From assembly GCF_002310495.1 (NCBI RefSeq), contig NZ_CP023344.1, forward strand, positions 3,055,501 through 3,119,500: a stretch of 64,000 nt of DNA, given 5' to 3'. The position numbers were made by a program, and so were the translations under genes. A model generated the notes under the pieces. The model saw nothing but the letters and a program-made list of their open reading frames with translations, was not told the DNA's origin and ran no database searches. Each line of letters starts with the position of its first letter. Position 1 is the first letter of the stretch. Of this stretch, positions 55,456-64,000 are shown piece by piece. This DNA comes from Nibricoccus aquaticus (GTDB taxonomy: Bacteria; Verrucomicrobiota; Verrucomicrobiia; Opitutales; Opitutaceae).

Positions 55456-56793
55456 ATGACTCCCAACGAACTTCCTTTGACCACCGAGATCCTCACCGAC
55501 CGCAACATCGCGATCAAACTCGTGGGCGTCGGCGGCGCGGGCTCGAATGCCGTGGACCGCTTGAAAATGGAAAATCTGGAGCGCCTCCAGATGGCCGTGA
55601 TCAACACCGACCATCAGGCGCTCTCGACCTCTCCGGTTCAGGACAAAATTCTTATCGGCACCGGCGTCACGCGCGGACTCGGCGCGGGCGGCGACCCCGA
55701 GCTAGGCCGTGAAGCCGCCGAAGCCGACCGCGAAAAAATCTCCGCTGTCGTCAAAGACTGCGACCTTATCTTCCTCATCGCCGGCATGGGCGGCGGCACC
55801 GGCTCCGGCGCCGCCCCGATCGTCGCCGAGATCGCCTCCGAAACCGGTGCGCTCGTCATCGCATTCGCCACGATGCCCTTCAGCTTCGAAGGCGGTCGCC
55901 GCATCAAACAGGCCGAAGACGGGCTCAACGCCCTCCGCAAAGTTTGCGACGCCGTCATCCCGCTGCCCAACGACATGCTTCTTCAGGAAGCCGCCGAAGG
56001 CGAAACCGCCCTCGACTCCTTTGCCCGCGCCGACGCCTGGATAGGCCGCGGCGTGCGCTCGATTTGGTCGATGCTTTTCCGCACCGGCCTCATCAACCTC
56101 GACTTTGCCACACTCCGCCAGGTCTTCCATCAACGCGGCGGCAAAACCCTCTTCGGTCTCGCCAATGGCTCCGGCGAAAACGCCGTCACCGATGCGATCG
56201 AGAACCTGAAACTCTGCCCGCTCCTGCACACACCGGAGTTCTCCCGCAAGGCCGACCGCTTGCTGGTTAACATCGTCGGCGGCACCGATCTCACGCTACC
56301 CAAGGTGAACGAAATCATGACCGCCGTGACCGACCAATTCGGCCGCGACTCGCACGTCATCATGGGCGCGGTGATCGACGAAAGCCTCCAAAACCAGGTC
56401 GAGATCTGCGTCCTCGGCACCACCGACCTCGGCACCCGCGGCGTCTCTCCTCGCCGCACCACGCCCGCCGTCCGCGCCCGCCAGACAACGTCGCCACTTC
56501 CTGTCGCCCCCGGATCCACCTCGCCCGAAACCGCCACCGCCCCAGCCGTTGTCGCCTCGGCATCCCCATTCTCCGCAACGGCCAAAACTAGCAGCGCCCC
56601 CTCCCGCACTGCCGCCCCAGCCATGGCCGAACTCCCGCTCAACTTGCACGGCGCAAAACCGGCACAGGACGAGTTTCTTTTCGGCGAGATCGAGCGCCGC
56701 GGGTTCTTCGACAAGACGGATCGCAACCTCTTCGAAGGCCAGGATTTGGACGTGCCCACGTACCTCCGCAAAGGCATCAAGATCGCCTTCTGA
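55456..56793 (+). CDS. ftsZ: Cell division protein FtsZ
   Basis: Tubulin-like GTPase forming the division ring (445 aa). GTP-binding motifs VGVGGAGSNAVDRL and AGMGGGTGSGAAP are intact; the synergy loop reads INLDFATLRQVF, retaining the Asp. A Ser/Thr/Pro/Ala linker (about 345-405) precedes the C-terminal peptide DLDVPTYLRKGIKIAF, similar to the conserved FtsA/ZipA-binding tail. Last gene of the dcw cluster. Confidence 0.97.
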   Translation: MTPNELPLTTEILTDRNIAIKLVGVGGAGSNAVDRLKMENLERLQMAVINTDHQALSTSPVQDKILIGTGVTRGLGAGGDPELGREAAEADREKISAVVKDCDLIFLIAGMGGGTGSGAAPIVAEIASETGALVIAFATMPFSFEGGRRIKQAEDGLNALRKVCDAVIPLPNDMLLQEAAEGETALDSFARADAWIGRGVRSIWSMLFRTGLINLDFATLRQVFHQRGGKTLFGLANGSGENAVTDAIENLKLCPLLHTPEFSRKADRLLVNIVGGTDLTLPKVNEIMTAVTDQFGRDSHVIMGAVIDESLQNQVEICVLGTTDLGTRGVSPRRTTPAVRARQTTSPLPVAPGSTSPETATAPAVVASASPFSATAKTSSAPSRTAAPAMAELPLNLHGAKPAQDEFLFGEIERRGFFDKTDRNLFEGQDLDVPTYLRKGIKIAF

Positions 56794-56856
56794 TCCGTTC
56801 CGATTCCGGCGCTTTTGGCCCCGCTAAACCCAAGGGGCATCCCCCGAATTAGTATG

Positions 56857-56893
56857 GGTAACATTACCTATCGTTAAGGGTTTGCCTGATAGG
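56857..56893. promoter_or_regulatory. Two short palindromes downstream of ftsZ
   Basis: GGTAACATTACC (56857-56868) is a near-palindrome with a CA centre. CCTATC (56867-56872) / GATAGG (56888-56893) is a second inverted pair overlapping it. They sit between ftsZ and the PEP-CTERM gene; role unknown, low confidence. Confidence 0.3.
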
Positions 56894-56957
56894 ATTCCTC
56901 GGCGACTTGCAATAAAGTGGCGATGCAGCTCCGGAACCCCGGGCTCCCACACTCAAC

Positions 56958-57821
56958 ATGACCTCCCTAAAGCTCACCGCATTGCGTGCATCCGCAGTGC
57001 TTTTGTTCGCCACCACCGCGCTCACGGCCTCGGCCCAGCTGCGCAGCTTCACCGGTTATAACGCGAATTCGCTCGCTCGTAACGACGACGAGTCCACCGG
57101 CCTGGTGAACATCGGGTTCAGCGCCAACTTCTTTGGCACGACCTACTCCCAGACCTACGTGAACAATAACGGCAACATCACGTTCGACTCCCCGCTCTCG
57201 ACCTTCACCCCGTTCGGCATCCCGAACTCCGGCCGTGTCATCATCGCTCCTTTCTTTGCCGACGTGGATACCCGCGGCTCTGATTCCAGCCTGGTGACCT
57301 ATGGCACCGGCATCCTCGGCGGTCACGCGGCCTTCGCGGTCAACTACGTCAATGTTGGCGTCTTCAACGTGCTCCCGATCTACAACAGCTTCCAGCTGGT
57401 CCTCGTAGATCGTAGCGACACCGGCGCCGGTAACTTCGACTTCGAATTCAACTATACCGACATCAACTGGGAAACCGGTACCGCCAGCGGCGGCAACGAT
57501 CAGGGCCTCGGTGGCACCCCCGTTCACATCGGTTACTCCAACGGCACGCCCGCTTCGGCTTTCGAGTTGGATGGCTCCGGCATCAGCCAGTTCTTCCTCG
57601 ATAGCAACGCCTCCACCGGTCTGATCTACAACCAGCTCGGCGTCGCCTTCGACGGCACCTCGATGGATGGTCGCTACGCTTTCAGCGTCCGCAACGGCGG
57701 CGTCATCGTGAATCCTCCGGTCGAGGGTTCGGCTGTCCCAGAGCCTTCCACCTACGGCCTCATCGGTGCGCTCGCCCTCGGTGCGCTCGTCGCCTTCCGC
57801 CGCCGCGCCAAACGCGCCTGA
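56958..57821 (+). CDS. PEP-CTERM exported protein with nidogen-like domain
   Basis: A 287-aa surface protein: signal peptide (VLLFATTALTASA), a NIDO-like domain (about 30-215; VNNNGNITFDSPLS, FFADVDTRGSDSS, VLVDRSDTGAGNFDFEFNY, key residues N, FFADVD, D, FDFEFNY), and a C-terminal PEP-CTERM signal: VPEPSTYGLIGALALG, a hydrophobic helix and FRRRAKRA. The exosortase at the window's left edge may process it. A terminator follows. No regulator or polysaccharide genes lie beside it. Confidence 0.92.
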   Translation: MTSLKLTALRASAVLLFATTALTASAQLRSFTGYNANSLARNDDESTGLVNIGFSANFFGTTYSQTYVNNNGNITFDSPLSTFTPFGIPNSGRVIIAPFFADVDTRGSDSSLVTYGTGILGGHAAFAVNYVNVGVFNVLPIYNSFQLVLVDRSDTGAGNFDFEFNYTDINWETGTASGGNDQGLGGTPVHIGYSNGTPASAFELDGSGISQFFLDSNASTGLIYNQLGVAFDGTSMDGRYAFSVRNGGVIVNPPVEGSAVPEPSTYGLIGALALGALVAFRRRAKRA

Positions 57822-57855
57822 TTCATTTCACCGGCCGCTCAAACGTGCCGATGAC

Positions 57856-57889
57856 GCAGGCACCCTTCACCGGGTGCCTGCTTTTTTTT
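57856..57889 (+). terminator. Strong Rho-independent terminator after PEP-CTERM gene
   Basis: Perfect 10-bp stem GCAGGCACCC (57856-57865) / GGGTGCCTGC (57872-57881), 6-base loop, T8 at 57882-57889. Confidence 0.95.
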
Positions 57890-57965
57890 GCCCGCACGGA
57901 CCGTATCCGCGCGGGCCGTGCTATTGGTTTGTGTCCGTTCCTGCATCCACGTGTAACTCTCCGCC

Positions 57966-58994
57966 ATGTTCATCGACGAGTGTGTCATTAAAGTTCTAGC
58001 CGGCGACGGCGGCCGCGGCTGCGTGAGCTTCCGCCGCGAAAAATACGAGCCCTGGGGCGGCCCGAACGGCGGCGACGGCGGCCGCGGCGGCGATGTCATC
58101 CTCGTCGGCAATGACGACACGAACAACCTCATCGACTTCAAGTACCAGCCTCACTGGCGCGGCGAACGAGGCGAACATGGCCAGGGCGCGGACTGTCACG
58201 GCCGCGATGGCGTCCCCGCGATTTTGAAACTCCCGCTCGGCACCGTCGTCACCGACGAAGCCACCGGCAAAGTCGTTGCCGAGATCATCAACGACGGTGA
58301 ACAAATTGTCCTCTGCAAAGGCGGCAACGGCGGCTGGGGCAACACCCACTTCAAGACCTCCACCAACCGCGCGCCCAAACGTGCCAACCCTGGCCATCCG
58401 GGCGAAACCGGCTCCTTCCGCCTAGTCCTCAAAAGCATCGCCGATATTGGCCTCGTCGGCTTCCCCAATGCCGGCAAATCCTCGCTCACCACGAAGATCA
58501 CGAAGGCCCGCCCGAAGACCGCCGCCTATCCCTTTACCACGCTGCATCCGCAGATCGGCGTTATCGATTTCCCCAAAAAATACGACCGGCTCCTCCTCGC
58601 CGACGTCCCCGGCCTCATCGAAGGCGCGAGCGAGAACCGCGGCCTCGGCCACCGTTTCCTGCGCCACATCGAGCGCTGCGCGTTGCTCATGTTCCTCATC
58701 GACATGGCCGGCGTGGACAACCGCGACCCGCGCGAGGACTACGCCACGCTCGTCAAAGAGCTGAAGCTCTACGACCCCGCGCTCCTCAAGAAACCCCGTG
58801 TCGTCGTCGCCAACAAAATGGACCTCGAAGGCGCGAAGGAAAACCTCACCAAGTTCAGCCGTCGCCACAAAGTCGATATCCTCAAGATCTCCTGCCTCGA
58901 CGGCACCGGTCTCGAAAAACTCAAAGACGAACTCCGCCGCCGCGTGCGCAAGATCCGCCCCGTGGTGAAAAAATCCCCGAGCGCCGATCTCTGA
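57966..58994 (+). CDS. obgE: Ribosome-assembly GTPase Obg
   Basis: Essential GTPase in 50S maturation and stress control (342 aa). N-terminal Gly-rich Obg fold (about 1-158: AGDGGRGCVSFRREKY, PNGGDGGRGGDVIL), G domain with Walker A GFPNAGKSS, G3 DVPGLIEGA and G4 NKMD. It lacks the extended C-terminal domain of some Obg proteins. Alone, 60 bases before a GspE-N gene. Confidence 0.97.
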   Translation: MFIDECVIKVLAGDGGRGCVSFRREKYEPWGGPNGGDGGRGGDVILVGNDDTNNLIDFKYQPHWRGERGEHGQGADCHGRDGVPAILKLPLGTVVTDEATGKVVAEIINDGEQIVLCKGGNGGWGNTHFKTSTNRAPKRANPGHPGETGSFRLVLKSIADIGLVGFPNAGKSSLTTKITKARPKTAAYPFTTLHPQIGVIDFPKKYDRLLLADVPGLIEGASENRGLGHRFLRHIERCALLMFLIDMAGVDNRDPREDYATLVKELKLYDPALLKKPRVVVANKMDLEGAKENLTKFSRRHKVDILKISCLDGTGLEKLKDELRRRVRKIRPVVKKSPSADL

Positions 58995-59047
58995 TCTGCT
59001 TCGCTCTCGATCCGCTCTGACCTGCCCCGATCTCTCCAACGCCTTTC

Positions 59048-59539
59048 ATGTCCTCCGAACATCGCCCCCTCCTGATGCGCGCCAACCGTCTGCTCGGCGC
59101 CACGCTCGTTGAGCAGAATCTGGTCAAGATCGAGGATCTCGAAACCGCCAACGAACAGCTCCTCGAAGTCGTCGCCGGCGACCATCCGCGCCAGAGCACC
59201 GTCCTCGGCATCCTCGCGTTCAAGATGAAGGTCCTGCGCGAAGAAGATGTGCTCCAGCACCTCGTGGACGAACACGGCCTCGGTCTGGTCGATCTGCGCA
59301 ATTACGACGCCTCGGAAGAATTGAAGAAGACGATGGATGTCGGCGCCTGCTGGGCCACGTGGACAGTGCCCTTTGACCGCGAAGACGATTTCCACCTCGT
59401 CGCCACCGCCTACTACCTCAGCCCCGCCGTCCGCACGTATTGGGAAAAGAAATTCAACGGCCCGATCGTCTGGTACGGCACCACCCTGGAGATGATCGGC
59501 GACTTCCTGGAGAAAATCTCCGGCCAGTCCCGCGGCTGA
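59048..59539 (+). CDS. Stand-alone GspE N-terminal-domain-like protein
   Basis: A 163-aa cytoplasmic protein resembling the N-terminal (MshEN/GspE_N-like) domain that precedes type II/type IV pilus ATPases: LGATLVEQNLVKIEDLETAN, LAFKMKVLREEDVLQHL and the LVDLRNYDASEELKK strand-helix. It has no ATPase domain. It is 42 bases upstream of pilB, so it may be a pilus regulator that binds a nucleotide such as c-di-GMP, which is shown for some MshEN domains. Function inferred. Confidence 0.68.
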   Translation: MSSEHRPLLMRANRLLGATLVEQNLVKIEDLETANEQLLEVVAGDHPRQSTVLGILAFKMKVLREEDVLQHLVDEHGLGLVDLRNYDASEELKKTMDVGACWATWTVPFDREDDFHLVATAYYLSPAVRTYWEKKFNGPIVWYGTTLEMIGDFLEKISGQSRG

Positions 59540-59581
59540 TCCCTTGAAAAACTGACGTAACGCTAACGCACCCGCACGACC

Positions 59582-61288
59582 ATGGCCCTCGGAAAATTTC
59601 AGCTCCAGATCATCAACAAGCTCGTCGAGATGGAGCGTCTCACGGAAGACCAGCGCGACACCATCGCCGTGATGGACGAAGAGCTCAACGGCGACCAGTT
59701 GGACAAGCTCCTCCAGGACGAGTACAAGATCTCGTCGTTCCAGATGCTCACCGCCAAGGGCCGCGCCTTTGGCCTCGCGCCGTTTAACGTCTCCCGCTTC
59801 CGCACCAACCCCTCCACCTTCGAGCGGCTTCCTCAGGAGTTTTGCCAGGAGCACCTCGTCGTTCCCGTTGGCCAGGTAGGCGACTTCCTCCTGATCGCGT
59901 TCGCGAATCCCTTCGAGGTCTCGCTGCCGGCGAAGATCCAGGAGATGACCGGCATGAAGGTCATCCGGATGCTCGGCCGCGAGAAAGACATCAAGGAGAA
60001 GTTCGTCGTCTCCGCGCAGGCCGCAGGCTTCGGCGACATCGCCGAAAAACTCGGCGCCGAGTTCGGCAGCAAAGAGATTGACCTCGATGTCACCGATGAA
60101 GGTGCCGAGGAATCCGGCCCGATCATCCAGCTTTCCACGCGGATCATCGAGGATGCGTTCTACGCGGGCACGAGCGATATTCACATCGAGCCCGGCGAGA
60201 AGGAAATGGTCGTCCGCTACCGCATCGACGGCATCTGCCACGAAAAACTCCGCCTCCCCGCCAAGGTTGGCCCCGCACTCGTCGCCCGCCTCAAGATCAT
60301 GTGCAACCTCGACATCGCGGAACGCCGCCTGCCGCAGGACGGACGCATCGTCTTCAAGCAGTACACGAAAAAGACCATCGACATCGACCTGCGTGTCTCG
60401 ACCGCGCCGCTCAATCACGGCGAAGGCGTGGTCATGCGTATTCTCGACAAGCAGAAATCCACGCTGCCGCTCCCGATGCTCGGCTTCTCCGAGGAAAATC
60501 TCGCGCGCTATCGTGAGGCCATCCGCCAGCCGTACGGCATGATCCTCCATTGCGGCCCGACCGGCTCCGGTAAGTCGATGACGCTCTACTCCGCGCTCGG
60601 TGAAATCAATTCGCCCGAGATCGTCATCCGCACCGCCGAAGATCCCATCGAGTACACGCTCGCCGGCATCAACCAGATGCAGATGCACCGCCAGATCGGG
60701 CTCACCTTTGCCAGCGCGCTGCGCGCCTTCCTGCGTCAAGATCCCGACATCATCCTCGTCGGTGAAATTCGCGACAAGGAAACCGCCAACATCGCCGTCG
60801 AAGCGGCGCTCACCGGTCACTTGCTCATCAGCACGCTCCACACGAACGACGCGCCCAGCACTATCGCCCGTCTGACCGACATGGGCGTCGAGCCGTTCAT
60901 GATTTCCTCGTCGCTCCTGTGCGTCTGCGCCCAGCGCCTCATGCGCCGCGTGTGCAAGACCTGCAAAGTCGAGATCGAGCCCACCGGACGCGAAAAGGAG
61001 ATTCTGGAAAAAGCCCTCGGCTGGAGCGGCAAGATCTACAAAGCCAGCCCGCAAGGCTGCCCGAAGTGCGGCAACTCCGGCTACAAAGGCCGTCTCGGCA
61101 TTCATGAGCTGATGACCGCGAACGAAGAACTCATCGAGGGCATCAACAAGGAGATGGAGTCCGCCGAGTTGAAGAAGATCGCGATGCGCCACGGCATGAA
61201 GACCCTCCACCAGGACAGCATGTTGAAAGTGAAGGAAGGTCTCACGACCATGGAAGAAGCGATTGCCACGGTGCCGCCGGATCTTTGA
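59582..61288 (+). CDS. pilB: PilB/GspE-type pilus or secretion ATPase
   Basis: A 568-aa hexameric AAA-type ATPase that powers pilus assembly or type II secretion at the inner membrane. N-terminal domain about 1-145 (GspE-N), catalytic domain with Walker [11 protein letters not shown] near residue 325, Asp box EDPIEY, Walker [14 protein letters not shown] and His box [15 protein letters not shown]-terminal four-Cys zinc motif reads CKTCK and CPKCG. PilT, PilC and pseudopilin genes are not in the window. Confidence 0.92.
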   Translation: MALGKFQLQIINKLVEMERLTEDQRDTIAVMDEELNGDQLDKLLQDEYKISSFQMLTAKGRAFGLAPFNVSRFRTNPSTFERLPQEFCQEHLVVPVGQVGDFLLIAFANPFEVSLPAKIQEMTGMKVIRMLGREKDIKEKFVVSAQAAGFGDIAEKLGAEFGSKEIDLDVTDEGAEESGPIIQLSTRIIEDAFYAGTSDIHIEPGEKEMVVRYRIDGICHEKLRLPAKVGPALVARLKIMCNLDIAERRLPQDGRIVFKQYTKKTIDIDLRVSTAPLNHGEGVVMRILDKQKSTLPLPMLGFSEENLARYREAIRQPYGMILHCGPTGSGKSMTLYSALGEINSPEIVIRTAEDPIEYTLAGINQMQMHRQIGLTFASALRAFLRQDPDIILVGEIRDKETANIAVEAALTGHLLISTLHTNDAPSTIARLTDMGVEPFMISSSLLCVCAQRLMRRVCKTCKVEIEPTGREKEILEKALGWSGKIYKASPQGCPKCGNSGYKGRLGIHELMTANEELIEGINKEMESAELKKIAMRHGMKTLHQDSMLKVKEGLTTMEEAIATVPPDL

Positions 61289-61290
61289 AG

Positions 61291-61812
61291 ATGATCGTTC
61301 CTATGCGCACGTTCAGCCCACTCGTTTTGGTCGCCCTCATCCTCGCCCTCGGAGCCTGCAAACCGAAGGACGTCGAAGTCTCCAGTGTTGCCCGCAGCCA
61401 GGCCGCCGCGCTCGTCGCCGAAGCCCAGACGCAAAATCTGCTGCGCGATTACGCCGGTGCCGAGAAAGCGCTCGCCCGCGCCGTCGAACTCGATCCCGAG
61501 GTGTCGATGTACTGGTCGAATCTCGGTGTGAACCGCGTGATGCTCGGCGACAAATCTGGCGCGAAAAAAGCCTACAAGCGCGAGCTTGAGCTCTGCGAAA
61601 AGGCAGCGAAGAAAGATCCCAAAAACATCGACCTCCAGCTCGGCCAGCTCCGCCCGCTCGTGCTGCTTGGCCGCGCCGACGATGCCCGCAAACTTTTGGA
61701 AAAACTCGGCCGTGAGAATCCTGATAACTTCGGGCTCAAGCAACTGATCGAGTCCAAGCCCATCGATGGCATGATCGCCAATTCGAAGATCAAAGACGCG
61801 ATCTTGAAGTAA
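61291..61812 (+). CDS. TPR-containing lipoprotein
   Basis: A 173-aa protein with a lipobox (ALILALGACKPK) after a signal helix; ATG 61291 or 61303 are both possible starts. The rest is helical with TPR-like units, for example RDYAGAEKALARAVELDPE and the GDKSGAKKAYKRELELC repeat (key residues A, A, Y, P). It follows pilB by two bases and is probably in that operon. It may be a PilF/PilW-like pilotin, though this is not shown. Confidence 0.78.
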   Translation: MIVPMRTFSPLVLVALILALGACKPKDVEVSSVARSQAAALVAEAQTQNLLRDYAGAEKALARAVELDPEVSMYWSNLGVNRVMLGDKSGAKKAYKRELELCEKAAKKDPKNIDLQLGQLRPLVLLGRADDARKLLEKLGRENPDNFGLKQLIESKPIDGMIANSKIKDAILK

Positions 61813-61840
61813 GGAGCTTTGAGCGGCTCCGATCGCGGGA

Positions 61841-61965
61841 GCGCCTACGTCCCCGTCGGCACGGATTGAGGATCGAACTTCTCGGGCGGAAGTGCGTTAG
61901 GGGAAGTGACGTGTTGAAGCAAAACCCGGCGCGTTGCGCAAAATTGCCGACGGGGACGTCGGCGC
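61841..61965. repeat. Inverted repeat between pilB operon and dxs
   Basis: Left arm 61841-61861 begins GCGCCTACGTCCCCGTCGGC and the right arm 61945-61965 is its reverse complement with one mismatch in 21 (CGACG against CTACG). The 83-base interior shows no ORF. It sits in the gap of two convergent genes and has the look of a dispersed repeat. Confidence 0.85.
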
Positions 61966-61987
61966 TACCAGGGAAAATGTCCGGCGA

Positions 61988-63931
61988 TTACACGACTGGC
62001 GCGCTGACGGCTTTCCAGCGCGCGACGACGCGGCGGTAGTTATCTTCCGGTGACAGGCCGTGGGCGGCGCGGAGGATTTCTGGCGTGCTGCCGTGCTCGA
62101 CGAATTTATCCGGCCAGCCGATGCGTTCGACGGCAGTGGCTGATCCGGCGTCTTGCAACGCCTCGAGCACCGCGCTGCCGAAGCCGCCGGTGAGCACGTG
62201 GTCTTCCATCGTCACGATGAGCGGTACCGTCGCGGCCTGGCGGAGCAGGAGCGTGCGATCAAGGGGCTTGATGAAGCGGGGATTGACCACGCCGACGGAG
62301 AGTTGGTGTTCGGTGGCGAGGCGGCTGGCGATGGCGAGCGCCTCGGGGATCATCGGACCGAGTGCCCAGATGATGAGATGCGTGCCCTCGCGGAGAACTT
62401 CGGCCTGACCGAGCGGGATCGTGGCGGGAGTTTCTTTGAGTTGAACGCCGACGCCCGCGCCGCGCGGATAGCGGATGAAGGTGGGCGCTTTGGTTTGCAG
62501 GCTCGTGTGGAGCAGATCGACGAGTTCGTCCTCATCCTTTGGCTGCATGACGATCGCGTTGGGCACGCAGCGGAGGTAAGAAATGTCGAAGAGCCCGTGG
62601 TGCGTGGCGCCGTCGTTGTGCGAGAGGCCGGCGCGATCCATGCAGAACGTGACAGGCAAGTTTTGCAGGCAGACGTCGTGGACAACCTGGTCGAAGCCGC
62701 GCTGGAGAAAGGTCGAGTAGATCGCGCAGACCGGATGGATGCCCTTGGTGGCGAGGCCAGCGGCGAAGAGGACGGCGTGCTCCTCGGCGATGCCGACATC
62801 GAAGAACTGGCGCGGGCACTCGGCGGCGAGGTGGTTGAGGCTGGTGCCGCTGGGCATGGCGCCGGTGATGCCGACGATGTTGGCGTTGGCCTTGGCGAAG
62901 CGGACGAGCGCGCGGCCGAAGACTTCCTGGTAATTGGGCGGGGTGCCGGGAGCGGATTTTTTGCTCTCGCCGGTCGCGGGGTCGTAAGGGCTGGCTCCGT
63001 GAAATTTCTCCGGATGCTCCACGGCGGCGGGCAGGCCGCGGCCTTTTTTGGTGAGCACGTGGAGGACGATCGGGCCGTCGGCGTGTTTTGCGAACTCCAG
63101 GTTTTTGGTGAGCTCGTCGAGGTTGTGGCCGTCGATGGGACCGAGGTAGCGGAGGCCGAATTTTTCGAAGAGGCTGGATTCGACGAAGAAGTCTTTGGTC
63201 TCACGTTTCCACTTCGTGTACAGGCGGTTCATGTCCTGGCCGTGGGGCAGGCCGAGGAAGAATTTTTCGAGATCGTGGTGGATCTTGTTGTACGTCGGGT
63301 TGGTGCTGATGCGGTTGAGGTACTTCGAGATGGCGCCGACGTTTTTGGCGATGGACCACTCGTTGTCGTTGAGGATGACGATGAGGCGCTTGGTGGAGGC
63401 GACGACGTTGTTGAGCGCTTCGAGGGTGACGCCGCAGGTGAAGGCGGCGTCGCCGCAGAGGGCGACGACGTGCTCGCTGGTGCCGCGCAGATCGCGGGCG
63501 GTGGCCATGCCGAGGGCGGCACTGAGTGCGGTGCCCGCGTGACCGGCGCCGAAGGCATCGTGCGGGCTTTCGGCGCGTGTGAGGAAACCGGATGCGCCGC
63601 CGGTCTGGCGGAGTTTTTTGAAGAACTCGCCGCCGCGGCCGGTGAGGAGTTTGTGGACGTAGCCTTGGTGGGCGACGTCGAAGACGAACTGGTCGTCGGG
63701 CGTGGAGAAAACACGGTGAAGCGCGATGGAGAGCTCGACGACGCCAAGATTGGGGCCGACGTGGCCGCCGTTTTTGGCCGTGACGGCGATGATCTCGTCG
63801 CGGATTTCCTGCGCGAGCTGCGGGAGCTGGGCGGGGGCGAGGCCTTTGACGTCGGCGGGGCTGCGGATCGAATCGAGCAGGCGTGGTAATGGAGCGGCGG
63901 AGACGGCAGAGGCGTCGGCGGGAGGATTCAT
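61988..63931 (-). CDS. dxs: 1-deoxy-D-xylulose-5-phosphate synthase
   Basis: First enzyme of the MEP isoprenoid route (647 aa, standard length). Transketolase fold: GHVGPNLGVVELSIALH, the thiamine/Mg motif CGDAAFTCGVTLEALNN, in which the usual GDG is GDA, SPHDAFGAGHAGTALSAALG, catalytic-region GIAEEHAVLFAAGLA and TMEDHVLTGGFG. The frame is open beyond ATG 63931 to the right edge. It supplies undecaprenyl phosphate precursors for the envelope genes in this window. Confidence 0.96.
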   Translation of the reverse strand: MNPPADASAVSAAPLPRLLDSIRSPADVKGLAPAQLPQLAQEIRDEIIAVTAKNGGHVGPNLGVVELSIALHRVFSTPDDQFVFDVAHQGYVHKLLTGRGGEFFKKLRQTGGASGFLTRAESPHDAFGAGHAGTALSAALGMATARDLRGTSEHVVALCGDAAFTCGVTLEALNNVVASTKRLIVILNDNEWSIAKNVGAISKYLNRISTNPTYNKIHHDLEKFFLGLPHGQDMNRLYTKWKRETKDFFVESSLFEKFGLRYLGPIDGHNLDELTKNLEFAKHADGPIVLHVLTKKGRGLPAAVEHPEKFHGASPYDPATGESKKSAPGTPPNYQEVFGRALVRFAKANANIVGITGAMPSGTSLNHLAAECPRQFFDVGIAEEHAVLFAAGLATKGIHPVCAIYSTFLQRGFDQVVHDVCLQNLPVTFCMDRAGLSHNDGATHHGLFDISYLRCVPNAIVMQPKDEDELVDLLHTSLQTKAPTFIRYPRGAGVGVQLKETPATIPLGQAEVLREGTHLIIWALGPMIPEALAIASRLATEHQLSVGVVNPRFIKPLDRTLLLRQAATVPLIVTMEDHVLTGGFGSAVLEALQDAGSATAVERIGWPDKFVEHGSTPEILRAAHGLSPEDNYRRVVARWKAVSAPVV

Positions 63932-64000
63932 CGAGTCGGGAGGCGGAGACGTAAAAGGGCGCGGGCGAAGGTGGTGCGGGAGGACGGCGGCGGGCAGGCG

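Noticed and set aside
62153-63889. 578-aa open frame on the plus strand over dxs
   Set aside because: Shadow of the dxs gene; composition is Gly/Val/Glu-rich with no domain.

Overview
The window looks like high-GC chromosomal DNA from the Verrucomicrobiota, most likely the Opitutaceae. The evidence is a 5'-truncated exosortase/EpsI protein at the left edge and a PEP-CTERM protein near the right end, an LpxC-FabZ fusion for lipid A (so a Gram-negative envelope), a MurC-MurB fusion inside a complete division/cell-wall (dcw) cluster, a DNRP-free DNPR-type (meso-DAP) MurE, and pectin-degrading enzymes. The taxonomic placement is inferred from family recognition, not from a search. There are no rRNA or tRNA genes, CRISPR arrays, insertion sequences or phage genes that I can see, and no gene-free stretch exceeds 300 bases.

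Layout. 0-20 kb is mixed housekeeping: exosortase-EpsI, a secreted PQQ-type dehydrogenase with two haem c sites, RNase Y, QueF, an exported DUF2059 protein, an inositol-monophosphatase-family (HisN-like) enzyme, a DEDDh exonuclease, DnaE, bS21, a TIM-barrel sugar isomerase, a TlpA-like thioredoxin, an RlmI-type methyltransferase, two unrecognised or damaged small genes, and a hybrid histidine kinase. 19.9-22.7 kb holds efp, a chemoreceptor, and a membrane thioredoxin-like protein overlapping the chemoreceptor.

22.8-32.5 kb is a pectin/polygalacturonate utilisation locus. On the minus strand, in transcription order, are a GH105-GH28 fusion, a TRAP transporter (DctP, DctQ, DctM), a hexuronate-type MFS carrier and a PL10 pectate lyase; a divergent LacI-family regulator follows on the plus strand. 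Palindromes in the two promoter regions are candidate operators. The logic is: outside depolymerisation, cleavage of unsaturated or saturated galacturonides, uptake by two transporter types, and repression until substrate is present.

32.7-34.8 kb is lipid A synthesis (lpxC-fabZ, lpxA), followed by a lower-GC glycosyltransferase, hisI and a DUF971 gene. 36.8-56.8 kb is the dcw cluster, all on the plus strand: mraZ, small ORF, rsmH, ftsL, ftsI, murE, murF, mraY, murD, LysM lipoprotein, ftsW, murG, murC-murB, ddl, ftsQ, ftsA, ftsZ. Four TGGG boxes with an exact 10-bp period upstream of mraZ are the expected MraZ operator. Many of its genes are coupled by ATGA/GTGA overlaps.

57-64 kb carries the PEP-CTERM protein with a strong terminator, obgE, a stand-alone GspE N-terminal-domain protein, a PilB/GspE ATPase, a TPR lipoprotein and, convergent to them, dxs. 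Several intergenic gaps hold imperfect inverted or tandem repeats of dispersed-repeat type. Third-codon-position bias also changes: plus-strand genes before about 31 kb favour G-ending codons, whereas plus-strand genes of the dcw region favour C-ending codons.
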